Positions 9,040-16,457 of a DNA stretch of 64,000 nucleotides are shown piece after piece (within the stretch, counting starts at the first letter, position 1; every line of letters begins with the position of its first letter). The notes under the pieces were generated by a model. That model did not search any database. It was not told where the DNA came from and saw only the letters and a program-made list of their open reading frames with translations. The position numbers were made by a program, and so were the translations under genes. Source of the DNA: Polynucleobacter sp. Adler-ghost (GTDB taxonomy: Bacteria; Pseudomonadota; Gammaproteobacteria; Burkholderiales; Burkholderiaceae); assembly GCF_018688495.1 (NCBI RefSeq), contig NZ_CP061320.1, positions 344,586-408,585 of the forward strand, in the 5' to 3' direction.

Positions 9040-9225
9040 ATGAAATGTAACGTCGGTAGTATCGATCGTATTTTAAGAATCTCAGTAGGTATTGTGCTGG
9101 TTACACTTGCAGCTAACGGTATCGTAGGCTGGTGGGGTTGGCTCGGACTTATCCCTATGACTACTGGTATTTTCCGCTTCTGCCCAGCCTACCTATTACT
9201 GGGAAATCATTTTTGCTCTAAGTGA
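9040..9225 (+). CDS. DUF2892 (YgaP transmembrane-like) small membrane protein
   Basis: 61 residues: an N-terminal MKCNVGSIDRILRISVG, a short loop, then a second hydrophobic helix and FRFCPAYLLLG. This is the DUF2892 pattern, the same as the membrane part of the YgaP rhodanese. It carries no rhodanese domain. It is the last gene after the hydrolase and the BigR-like repressor, a common neighbourhood for sulfide/persulfide operons. Three cysteines could be relevant to sulfur handling, but its function is not established. Confidence 0.85.
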   Translation: MKCNVGSIDRILRISVGIVLVTLAANGIVGWWGWLGLIPMTTGIFRFCPAYLLLGNHFCSK

Positions 9226-9241
9226 GCGACTCAAATCTAGA

Positions 9242-9278
9242 TAAGACATATTGAGATTAAGCTCCTCAATATGTCTTA
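9242..9278. terminator. Long perfect hairpin between convergent operons
   Basis: TAAGACATATTGAG (9242-9255) and CTCAATATGTCTTA (9265-9278) form a perfect 14-bp stem with a 9-nt loop. It lies between the DUF2892 gene and the end of the leftward ApbE operon. There is no long T run on either side, so it may be a Rho-assisted or mRNA-protecting element rather than a classical intrinsic terminator. Confidence 0.6.
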
Positions 9279-9294
9279 CTGATATTGATGACGC

Positions 9295-9711
9295 TTATTT
9301 TTTAGAGTAAACACCGTGTAGCAAAAAGATAGAAAAAAAGGCAATACCAAGCATCCAGTGTGTCGCAATGACCCCATCCCGAATTTCTTCAGGGCCGTAG
9401 TACAACAAGGCGCCCGATACTAATAAGGCGGCTAAAAAAGCCAATTGACTTAAACCGCTCCACAGTTTCCTCTTGGACTTCAGCCCCGCTTTCAGATGAA
9501 AGGGTAAGACTGAGCCCAAAGCTATCGTGGCCAATATGGCAGCAATGCCGTGACATGCCAATACCGGGTGTGCCCCCAATATGGTGCGTTCAATATGAAA
9601 TTCATGGCCAAGTAAATAGGCCGTCCCAGTGAGAGAGCAACTCAACATACCGATTTGGACAAAGTGTTTTTGCCATGCTGGCATCTTGCCAAGACGATTT
9701 GTATTTTTCAT
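9295..9711 (-). CDS. Four-helix, His-containing membrane protein (cytochrome b-like, possibly DUF4405-related)
   Basis: 138 residues with four hydrophobic segments at about 17-38, 45-72, 86-108 and 115-135. Histidines sit in or at the edges of helices (LGAHPVLACHG, LPFHLK, ATHWMLG, FLLHGV), an arrangement expected for a heme b-binding electron carrier. It is the last gene of the operon and its start overlaps the apbE stop by 4 bases. A role in passing electrons across the inner membrane to the flavoprotein encoded upstream is inferred. No family was identified with certainty. Confidence 0.6.
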   Translation of the reverse strand: MKNTNRLGKMPAWQKHFVQIGMLSCSLTGTAYLLGHEFHIERTILGAHPVLACHGIAAILATIALGSVLPFHLKAGLKSKRKLWSGLSQLAFLAALLVSGALLYYGPEEIRDGVIATHWMLGIAFFSIFLLHGVYSKK

Positions 9712-10535
9712 AGGGATTGGGTGTTGGGGATTCTGATTGCCTGGGCAGAAAAATGGCTCAAGCAGGGATGGCGAGTATTCCTAGAAATACTCACTACCTT
9801 GGTTAAGGCATCTGCGTAAACACATCTACTAGCTACTACCGAGTAAGACTCTGAAAACTCAACATGTTCTTGATTGAGAGGGTTTACCATAAAACTCTTT
9901 GGGCTGGTATTGCAGTTGGAAAAGTAGAGACTGCTAGTGGCAATCGCACCTACTGCCATGCTGCCAATCTGAATGAGCTCATGCGGTCTTGATGGATTAC
10001 GGATTTGAATATCTTGGGAATGATTTCCGAATACGCGGATATCGCCACCCGCGTTGACTGATCCAACTTCAATACCCTTAGCAATTAAAGCGTCAACAGC
10101 TTTATCTACTGCGTAGCCTTTGGCAATGCCGCCAAGATCGAGGCAAAGCGGTAATGGCGATCGAACCAATAAGGGTTTAATAAATTGAAGATCTTCAATG
10201 CCTCCAAATGCGTAATCCTTGAGTTTCTTATGCTTGGGGAGTAGACCCGACTTCACTAGGTGATGACCAATTCCACAATTAAATAGCCCTTGGGATTGAA
10301 GGTAAACCTCTTTTGCAATCCTAAGAACTTCAGCAGTCCAGGGATGAATCCGAACGGACTCCAAATGGGATCTAGCATTGATCTGAGAAAGCTCGCTGTC
10401 AGGATTGTGAAAACCCATCAAAGATTGCACTTGTTCAATGGCTAAAAAAGCCTCCTCTAGCGCTTTTAATGGAGGCAATTGATCTTCAATTCTGATTTCT
10501 ACGAAGGTGCCTAAGAGCGGCTTGCAGCGAATCAT
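9708..10535 (-). CDS. apbE: ApbE FAD:protein FMN transferase
   Basis: 275 residues. Family hallmarks are LCLDLGGIAKGYAVDKAVDAL and GSVNAGGDIRVFG, which bind FAD, and a C-terminal region for Mg2+ (YSVVASRCVYADALTKVV, where a T/S-rich stretch is usual). ApbE attaches FMN covalently to a Thr or Ser in periplasmic flavoproteins. The very next upstream gene encodes an FMN-binding-domain protein, its probable substrate, and the two overlap by 4 bases. No obvious signal peptide is seen, so processing or localisation is uncertain. Confidence 0.9.
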   Translation of the reverse strand: MIRCKPLLGTFVEIRIEDQLPPLKALEEAFLAIEQVQSLMGFHNPDSELSQINARSHLESVRIHPWTAEVLRIAKEVYLQSQGLFNCGIGHHLVKSGLLPKHKKLKDYAFGGIEDLQFIKPLLVRSPLPLCLDLGGIAKGYAVDKAVDALIAKGIEVGSVNAGGDIRVFGNHSQDIQIRNPSRPHELIQIGSMAVGAIATSSLYFSNCNTSPKSFMVNPLNQEHVEFSESYSVVASRCVYADALTKVVSISRNTRHPCLSHFSAQAIRIPNTQSL

Positions 10536-11092
10536 TTTGCTTTTAGGCTTACGGTTTGATTTTTTAAGGCCACCTCATATAAGACTGCAACCCGCTTGAC
10601 GCCGTCCGTAAGATGTTTACAGGAGAGCGTTGCACCACCAATATTCTGAATATCTTGATTGAGCTTGATGGGGTCTGCAGCTGTCTTTCCGACAAACTGT
10701 TTTCGCCAGTTAGCTTCTGCCACTTCGTATCCATAGGATTCAACGTATTCTAGAATTTCAATTCCAGTTACTGCGCCCGATGGATTAAGTGATACGGCGT
10801 AAGTAATCATTTCATGCTTACCAACTACCTCATCTACGATGAACCAACTTCCATCAGCCGCTCTCCAAATTCGATCCCCTTGAAAAGGATGACGAATACT
10901 CGAAGCTGAGCGCATTTTGTCTTGTAGATCATCGGTAATGATGATGGGATTTTTAACAAGCGATTTATTAGGTATCAGTATCTTCTGAGCTTGTTCAACG
11001 GATACATAAATCTTGGCCTGCGCAATGATTGGTGCAGTAACTGCAGCTAGACCAATGATGAATAGGGGGTTGGGTTTCCAGTTCATATTCAT
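10532..11092 (-). CDS. Periplasmic FMN-binding domain protein (probable ApbE target)
   Basis: 186 residues with a signal peptide ending near IIAQA. The C-terminal half is an FMN-binding domain: NPSGAVTGIEILEYVESYGYEV followed by IQNIGGATLS, which resembles the GATxS/T flavinylation motif where ApbE attaches FMN (here Thr of GGAT, if the consensus is followed). Similar domains occur in extracytosolic electron-transfer proteins such as NqrC and RnfG. The Fur-like sites upstream of the operon suggest an iron-related job, for example reduction of ferric iron, but that is inference. Confidence 0.8.
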   Translation of the reverse strand: MNMNWKPNPLFIIGLAAVTAPIIAQAKIYVSVEQAQKILIPNKSLVKNPIIITDDLQDKMRSASSIRHPFQGDRIWRAADGSWFIVDEVVGKHEMITYAVSLNPSGAVTGIEILEYVESYGYEVAEANWRKQFVGKTAADPIKLNQDIQNIGGATLSCKHLTDGVKRVAVLYEVALKNQTVSLKAK

Positions 11093-11096
11093 TTCA

Positions 11097-12011
11097 TTAG
11101 TTCAAAGGAAAACCAACTTTGACAATAAATTCATTTACTGAATGGCTATCCCAAACGCGAGCATTGGAGCACTCGGCTTCCCCGCCACCCATGCAAGTGC
11201 CACCCTTGAGTTGATAGCGCCAAGCGCCAGTGACCCACCAGTCTTTTGCGGCATAGTGCATATTGGGTCCCACAAAAGTTGCACGTTGGACTTGATTGCG
11301 TAAATTTAATTCTGAGTAGTCATTATGGAAACGCGCCTCAACGCCAGCAGACCATTTAGGGGCAAACCGATAGCTAGCGCCCACAAGGAAGTCGAGCATC
11401 GATTCTGGTACGTTGCCATTTTCAATAAACTTCAAGCGTTCATTTGCTACAACTACGTTACCCGCCAAGACCAATCGATCGTCAATGAAATTCGATTGCA
11501 AAAGTAAGCGTGCCTCAATCTCATTTTTATTTCTACCAATCGTTGGCTCTAAGTACAGACCCACTCCAACGGGTGATGTCACTGGATTGGTCAGCCGATA
11601 AATAGCCTCTAGTGACCCGCCTTCAATACCGCTTTTTCTGTAGGGAGTGGCTGGATCATGGCTGGATGGCACCCCATACCCACCTGTACAGCTTGCACTA
11701 TCACCGCAGGCTTCTGGATTGGTGTAATTCTGATTTGCACTGGTGTAGTAGGAGTTGATATAGCCGGCAATTTGCAAATCATTGGTAAGGCCATATTCCA
11801 GCTCGGTTCTAGCTGTCCAGGCATCGTAGGTACCGGCAGCTTGTTGTTTATTGAGTTGTAAGCGCTGCTCAAACTCGAGTTTTCCTTTGGGCTGGAGATC
11901 GAGGGTGTAAATCCACCCGAATGCACCTTCACCCGCATTTGCGAATGAGAAGTGCAGGGCTGTGGCTAATAGGATGCTAAAGGCAACAAGTCTTTTGATA
12001 GTCATTTTCAT
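11097..12011 (-). CDS. Secreted, probably outer-membrane beta-barrel protein of the iron-regulated operon
   Basis: 304 residues with a signal peptide (cleavage near FSFANA). The mature part is rich in alternating aromatic/polar strands, for example TARTELEYGLTNDLQIAGYI and WVTGAWRYQLKG, and ends in KVGFPLN, like a beta-barrel. Two Cys pairs (ACGDSASC and CMGGGEAEC) may form disulfides. It resembles the DUF6662-type envelope proteins, though I am not certain. It is first in the operon, directly behind Fur-like operators. It might be a porin or sensor of an iron or flavin route; function unknown. Confidence 0.6.
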   Translation of the reverse strand: MKMTIKRLVAFSILLATALHFSFANAGEGAFGWIYTLDLQPKGKLEFEQRLQLNKQQAAGTYDAWTARTELEYGLTNDLQIAGYINSYYTSANQNYTNPEACGDSASCTGGYGVPSSHDPATPYRKSGIEGGSLEAIYRLTNPVTSPVGVGLYLEPTIGRNKNEIEARLLLQSNFIDDRLVLAGNVVVANERLKFIENGNVPESMLDFLVGASYRFAPKWSAGVEARFHNDYSELNLRNQVQRATFVGPNMHYAAKDWWVTGAWRYQLKGGTCMGGGEAECSNARVWDSHSVNEFIVKVGFPLN

Positions 12012-12040
12012 GGTCTAGTGGGCTGGTCAATAAAAGTAAA

Positions 12041-12090
12041 TAAGAATGATTCTCAATATACAGTAAATGAGAATAATTCTCAATTGAGAA
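12041..12090 (-). promoter_or_regulatory. Tandem Fur-box-like operators
   Basis: TGAGAAT-A-ATTCTCA at 12068-12082 is a perfect 7-1-7 Fur palindrome. TAAGAAT-G-ATTCTCA at 12041-12055 matches it in six of seven arm positions. A further overlapping palindrome, TTCTCAATTGAGAA, spans 12077-12090. Centres of the two 7-1-7 sites are 27 bases apart. They sit just upstream of the leftward envelope/FMN/ApbE operon and could also influence the divergent small gene at 12159. Confidence 0.75.
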
Positions 12091-12158
12091 ATTGACCCTG
12101 CGCTCTTTGGTGTTGCGTTTTTGCCTAGGACTAGCCTGAGCTTGTAAGATTTGGGTCT

Positions 12159-12401
12159 ATGGATTCAGAAGCCCTGGTGAAGCTAGTCACAATGAAGATG
12201 CCTTTCGGCAAGCATGCCGGCCGTGCGCTTGCAGAATTGCCTGGTAATTATTTAGCCTGGTTTGCTCGGGAGGGATTTCCTCAGGGTGAGCTGGGGCAGT
12301 TACTGGAATTAATGCACACCCTAGACCACAATGGCTTACGCGGATTATTGGCCCCTATCCAACGGGCCCATGGAATTGCTTCCCGTAATCCTGAGCAATA
12401 A
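12159..12401 (+). CDS. DUF3820-family small protein
   Basis: 80 residues. The KMPFGKHAGRALAELPGNYLAWFAREGFP segment is the typical DUF3820 core (K-M-PFGKxxG...LP..YLxW), found in small cytosolic proteins once described as quorum-sensing-regulated factors and in exonuclease-linked domains. No enzymatic motif is visible. It stands alone between the Fur-like sites and a convergent endonuclease gene, with 4 bases between the stops. Confidence 0.85.
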   Translation: MDSEALVKLVTMKMPFGKHAGRALAELPGNYLAWFAREGFPQGELGQLLELMHTLDHNGLRGLLAPIQRAHGIASRNPEQ

Positions 12402-12405
12402 AGGT

Positions 12406-13425
12406 TTATTTAGAGCGCACTATTACTATGACGCGATTACGTTCATAGCTTACATTGGGTGAATCTGGCGGACTGTTATGGGAGAGAGTTGCCTGCAATG
12501 CACTTTGCATCTGAATTTCTAGCGCCAGCTTTTGAGCCAACTCTAGATTACGGTCGTACTGAATCTCTACGCTGGCAATCTTTCCTGCTTTGATGTTCTT
12601 GGCCAGTGCCGCAAGCTTTTCAGGAGAATACTGATCGAAAAAGACGGGATACCAGCCGCCCACCATCGGTCTAGGTCCCGAACTACTCTTTTCAGCTGGT
12701 TTACTAGACTGGCTTGCGCCAAGCTCAATCGGTAGATGAAAGTCGATGCCGGTCTTCTGGATCAGTTCGGTATACGAGATCGGTGGACCCATTTGCGCGT
12801 CATCTGTGTTTTCGACCCAATGCGCCCAGGCTAATTTTTTGGCGGGATCGTAGATCAGTTTGTAGAGATAACTTGGAATCGTGACTTTGCCCTTACCAAT
12901 ACTTCCAGCATAACCTACTGATCCAGTAAAGACATAGACATCACCTTGTGCGCGCTTGATGTACATTCTCGTAGGCTCTTCAACCCGTTTGGCCCAGATG
13001 CCCTGATTGTTTTGCCGTGCTTGCGGCATCATATTTGCCAGGGAGAATGATTGCGCCATTCCCCGTTCACTTGTCATGTCCCCAGCTGGTACGTTGTGAC
13101 CCCGGTCATATCCGCTGCCGCGATAGTCTGACAGTAGGGCGCGTTCATGTACTGGGAGTCTGGCCTCTTCGTAGAACTGATTGGTACGGCGAGGATGTGG
13201 CGCCTGGAGTTGCTCGCCATTTAACTTTTCAACGGCATAGATGGGTTTTTTGTCTAGAGGCGAGTAATAGATCGCAAAATCATCAAAACAGAGGTCCCGA
13301 CCCACCTGAGCAGTGCTTGGTATTTGTTGGGATGGGAATAGATCTTGGCATTGCTCAAAGAGGGCAGACGCACTCAGGGGCAGTAAAAGCGAGATTAATA
13401 AGAGGGTTTTAACCAAGAATTTCAT
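12406..13425 (-). CDS. Secreted DNA/RNA non-specific endonuclease (NUC1 family)
   Basis: 339 residues with a signal peptide (cleavage near SASA). The catalytic motif is YDRGHNVPAGDM, with the general-base His in DRGH, and the Mg2+-binding Asn region is NNQGIWAKRVE. This matches the beta-beta-alpha-metal Endonuclease_NS family. About 90 residues follow the nuclease domain, with a Lys/Ser/Pro-rich linker and a short alpha/beta tail (IASVEIQYDRN...VIVIVRSK) that resembles a BON-like or unknown fold and is longer than typical. Likely periplasmic or extracellular, scavenging nucleic acid. Confidence 0.87.
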   Translation of the reverse strand: MKFLVKTLLLISLLLPLSASALFEQCQDLFPSQQIPSTAQVGRDLCFDDFAIYYSPLDKKPIYAVEKLNGEQLQAPHPRRTNQFYEEARLPVHERALLSDYRGSGYDRGHNVPAGDMTSERGMAQSFSLANMMPQARQNNQGIWAKRVEEPTRMYIKRAQGDVYVFTGSVGYAGSIGKGKVTIPSYLYKLIYDPAKKLAWAHWVENTDDAQMGPPISYTELIQKTGIDFHLPIELGASQSSKPAEKSSSGPRPMVGGWYPVFFDQYSPEKLAALAKNIKAGKIASVEIQYDRNLELAQKLALEIQMQSALQATLSHNSPPDSPNVSYERNRVIVIVRSK

Positions 13426-13868
13426 TGCATTTCAGTGTAATGAGTGTCGTCACCAGGGGGCTAAAAGTTTTGCGCTTATCTGGCGATCAACTTAGCTTTA
13501 AGGCTAGTATTAATGAGTTCTTAGAAGTCTTTTGCCTGATATTTCATGCCGCCATCACTCAATAAGTTAGGCTAATGGGCAAATGGACTCATAAGCAAAA
13601 AAACACTACCGGTAGAAATTTTAGTCCATCAAAATACTAGATGTACGGGTCAGACATCTCTTTTAAGGAGTAAAAATAGTAAAAAAGTCCGAATTTAAGC
13701 ACTTTTTTATTATATGAAATAAGCCCCCACTAACTTCTTTAAGTTATTGAATTTAAATGGATAAATATCAAATTTAAAGACCTTACTAGGGAACATCCTG
13801 ATATCAAGACCTATAAGTTATTGAAATCAGGTTCTTTATTCTTGACTTGATATAAGAACCTTTTTAGA
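13426..13868. other. 443-base gene-free stretch with small repeats upstream of the transglycosylase gene
   Basis: No convincing ORF is present. The 12-base direct repeat TAAGTTATTGAA occurs at 13740-13751 and 13814-13825. TAACTT/AAGTTA (13731-13736 and 13741-13746) forms a short hairpin. AGGTTCTT (13829-13836) pairs with AAGAACCT (13854-13861) and is followed by T residues, like a terminator placed just before the next gene. It may be a leader or attenuator; no known riboswitch core was recognised. Confidence 0.5.
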
Positions 13869-14927
13869 GTGACTCATGTTTTTTACTTATTGCGTTGCAA
13901 CATAAATCTGAAGTTTGATTTTTGGGGTACTGCAAGACTACGAATGATTAAATGTTTTTCTAGCGATTCGAGTGACATGCAACTAGCGCAGCCAGCATCG
14001 GCTCACGCTAAGGATTTGTTGGCTCACGCACTATCCCCCGTCTATCGGGTCATGAATGGTCTATTGATTGTGACTGTTTTCATGATTGTCGGACTCTGGC
14101 TCTCGGGTAACGGAACCCAAGCAGGTGCATTCGATTTGGCTCGAATCCTGGTTCCAGACGAAGCGCGCCATATAGTTTGGCAAAATGGTTTCAGCATGCT
14201 CGATCAGTATCAAGAAGCTGCTTCTAAGGCGTCTGCGGATGAAGAAATCGCCAATGTGCTTTACGGAAATGCATCGGCTATCCCGGGCGCTGGTTTGATG
14301 GGTGCTAAGCAGCAAACAGTTGCCCTCTTGATGCCCTCCGTGGCGCACACCCAGGTAAAACCGATCTCCCATTTGGCTGATCGCATTCCCACTTCAAAAA
14401 TTGATCCTCAGGCATTAGATTCAAAGCTGATGGTCTCGATTCAAAACCAACGCGCAGTAGCTGACTTCTTTGAGAAGAAGTACAAATTAGATCGTGCCAA
14501 GATTGAGGAATACATCTCTAATACTGTGTTGATTGCAAAAGAAGTCAAAATCGATCCAGTGTTATTGCTCGCCGTGATTTCGGTGGAGTCCAACTTCAAC
14601 CCGCTCATTAAAAGTCATGCTGGTGCCGAAGGTCTAATGCAGGTGATGACTACCATCCACAAAGATAAATATGCTCTGTATGGTGGCGCAACCGATGCGG
14701 TCAAGCCTGAAGTCAATATTCGGGTAGGCGCTTACATTTTGAAGTATTTGATTGCCACTAGCGGTTCATTACGTAATGGCTTGAAATACTATGTTGGTGC
14801 TGCAAATGCAGAGAGCGATGGTGGTTATACCGACAAGGTGATGGCTGAAAGAAATCGTTTGATTAGTTTGTGTCAGCCAGTAGCACCTAACAAACTTACT
14901 TTGAGCGGTAAAGATTTACGCTCATAA
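13869..14927 (+). CDS. Membrane-anchored lytic transglycosylase (SLT domain)
   Basis: The C-terminal domain (about residues 215-330) has the SLT fold: DPVLLLAVISVESNFNPLIKS with the catalytic Glu in VESNF, then AGAEGLMQVMTTIH. A membrane helix (LLIVTVFMIVGLWL) lies near residue 70 of the longest frame. The enzyme would cleave peptidoglycan at the outer face of the inner membrane. The start is uncertain: GTG 13869 gives 352 residues, while the ATGs at 13944 and 13977 give a more usual N-terminus. I list the longest frame. Confidence 0.82.
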   Translation: MTHVFYLLRCNINLKFDFWGTARLRMIKCFSSDSSDMQLAQPASAHAKDLLAHALSPVYRVMNGLLIVTVFMIVGLWLSGNGTQAGAFDLARILVPDEARHIVWQNGFSMLDQYQEAASKASADEEIANVLYGNASAIPGAGLMGAKQQTVALLMPSVAHTQVKPISHLADRIPTSKIDPQALDSKLMVSIQNQRAVADFFEKKYKLDRAKIEEYISNTVLIAKEVKIDPVLLLAVISVESNFNPLIKSHAGAEGLMQVMTTIHKDKYALYGGATDAVKPEVNIRVGAYILKYLIATSGSLRNGLKYYVGAANAESDGGYTDKVMAERNRLISLCQPVAPNKLTLSGKDLRS

Positions 14928-14956
14928 GATCTGCAGTTTTTCCCCAGAGAAAAATA

Positions 14957-14989
14957 AAGGCCACTCAGTGTATTAAACCGAGTGGCCTT
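14957..14989. terminator. Bidirectional terminator between transglycosylase and FKBP genes
   Basis: AAGGCCACTC (14957-14966) and GAGTGGCCTT (14980-14989) form a 10-bp stem with a 13-nt loop. It is flanked by A-rich sequence on the left and TTATT on the right, so it can serve both convergent genes. Confidence 0.8.
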
Positions 14990-15014
14990 ATTACTTGCTA
15001 ATGCAGGGGCAGAG

Positions 15015-15362
15015 TTAATTTACGCCATGTAGTTCCACATCAAATACCAGTGTTGCATTGGGTGGAATCACGCCGCCGGCGCCACGTGGACCATAACCCA
15101 TCTCAGATGGAATGATTAAGGTGCGCTTGCCACCAATTTTCATGCCTTGCACGCCCTCATCCCAGCCTTTAATGACATGGCCAGCACCCAAAGGAAAGCT
15201 AAATAATTGGCCGCGATCGAGTGAGCTATCAAACTTCTGGCCTTTGTGCTCAGGCGCCTGTTCATCAAACAACCATCCGGTGTAATGCACGTCTACATGA
15301 TTGCCTGCAGTCGCTTCTTTACCATCGCCCACAACGGTATCTATTTTTTGGAGTTCGCTCAC
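15015..15362 (-). CDS. FKBP-type peptidyl-prolyl cis-trans isomerase
   Basis: 115 residues from the GTG at 15362, which has AGGAAG six bases upstream; longer upstream frames lack such a site. The sequence covers a whole FKBP domain: VDVHYTGWLFD, KFDSSLDRGQLFSFPLGAGHVIKGWDEGV (in part), GGKRTLIIPSEMGYGPRGAG and the end TLVFDVELHGVN. No signal peptide, so it is a cytosolic foldase. Single gene, divergent from the DUF6352-type gene. Confidence 0.92.
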   Translation of the reverse strand: MSELQKIDTVVGDGKEATAGNHVDVHYTGWLFDEQAPEHKGQKFDSSLDRGQLFSFPLGAGHVIKGWDEGVQGMKIGGKRTLIIPSEMGYGPRGAGGVIPPNATLVFDVELHGVN

Positions 15363-15437
15363 GTTTATCTTCCTCTTTGGCTGAAATTGAAGGGCTAGTA
15401 TATTCTGAGCGTAATCTTTTTGTTCGAGCAAACTAAC

Positions 15438-16454
15438 ATGACAAACTTCTGGTCTCATTCTGCGTACAAAACCCTTACGGTTGGGTCAGATAAGCAATTG
15501 CTGGTAACCGATGATTTTCTGCGTACTTATTTATTGCGCCCCGAGTTAAACCTCGTTCCCGAATCCTGTGATGTTGAGCGAGTCCTGCATCAGCGCCTAA
15601 ATGCAAACCCCCGCGCGGTGATTTCCGATGAGGAAATTGCTGGCATGGCAGATCCCGATATTCAGGTGAACTACCAAGTGTGGCTGAGGTATCGAGCCAA
15701 GCTATTGGCCGCCAGTTCTTTAGAAAACTTTTACATGAGCTTGTTTAAGGGTGATGGCGTAGATGTACCGCCTCTATTTATATCTCAACTAGCGCAAATA
15801 TTTATTCGGCATATTTTGGGTGAGGATTGCCATCCTTTAGATGCACGTATGGGTGAGCTCTTCTTTCGGACTCAAAAGATCACTGTGTTGGAGGACGGTG
15901 TGGTGATGGGTGCGGATGATGAGGTGGTGACTCGTAATGCGCAGGCAGGTGAGACTGGCAACATCCTGGATTTGCTCAAGAGCAAGTCGATGTCTATGCG
16001 CTCGATCGACTTAGATGTATTACATGAGGAAAACGCTGAGCTCTATTGGGGTAAGAGTGAAGATTATGACTTTGCAGTGCAGTTGAACTTCGGTCAACCG
16101 CCTATTAATCATTTTTGCCGTGTCCTCGAAAAATGGGTGCAGCACTTCTTAGGTGCCCAGGTACGCATTACTCCAATGCAGCAAATCTCAGATCCAAAAT
16201 GGTCTTGGCATGTTGGTCTAGATGCTGCTGCGACGGATATTCTGAATAAGCTTTACAACAAAGAGACAGTCGATACTGACGAACTGGAGAAGGTGATTTG
16301 CTTATTCCGTTTGGACTTTATTGATGAGGCAGCCGTTACCCAATCTCAGGCTGGAAAGCCGGTATATATGGGTATAGCAATGAATGATGACAAACAGCTC
16401 AAACTCAAACCGCAAAACTTACTCTTCAATCTCCCTTTAGCAAAAGTTTCTTAG
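15438..16454 (+). CDS. DUF6352-like conserved protein of unknown function
   Basis: About 338 residues from the ATG at 15438 (a TTG at 15420 would add six). It begins MTNFWSHSAYKTL and continues LLVTDDFLRTYLLRPELNLVPESC, which I recognise as the DUF6352 pattern common in Burkholderiales. No signal peptide, membrane helix or catalytic motif is visible. The protein is acidic and helical. Function unknown. The family assignment is from memory of its N-terminal pattern and should be treated as likely, not certain. Confidence 0.7.
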   Translation: MTNFWSHSAYKTLTVGSDKQLLVTDDFLRTYLLRPELNLVPESCDVERVLHQRLNANPRAVISDEEIAGMADPDIQVNYQVWLRYRAKLLAASSLENFYMSLFKGDGVDVPPLFISQLAQIFIRHILGEDCHPLDARMGELFFRTQKITVLEDGVVMGADDEVVTRNAQAGETGNILDLLKSKSMSMRSIDLDVLHEENAELYWGKSEDYDFAVQLNFGQPPINHFCRVLEKWVQHFLGAQVRITPMQQISDPKWSWHVGLDAAATDILNKLYNKETVDTDELEKVICLFRLDFIDEAAVTQSQAGKPVYMGIAMNDDKQLKLKPQNLLFNLPLAKVS

Positions 16455-16457
16455 GCG

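Noticed and set aside
15363..15458. Upstream extension of the FKBP gene
   Set aside because: The GTG at 15362 has AGGAAG at ideal spacing and gives the normal FKBP length; the extension overlaps the divergent promoter region and gene.
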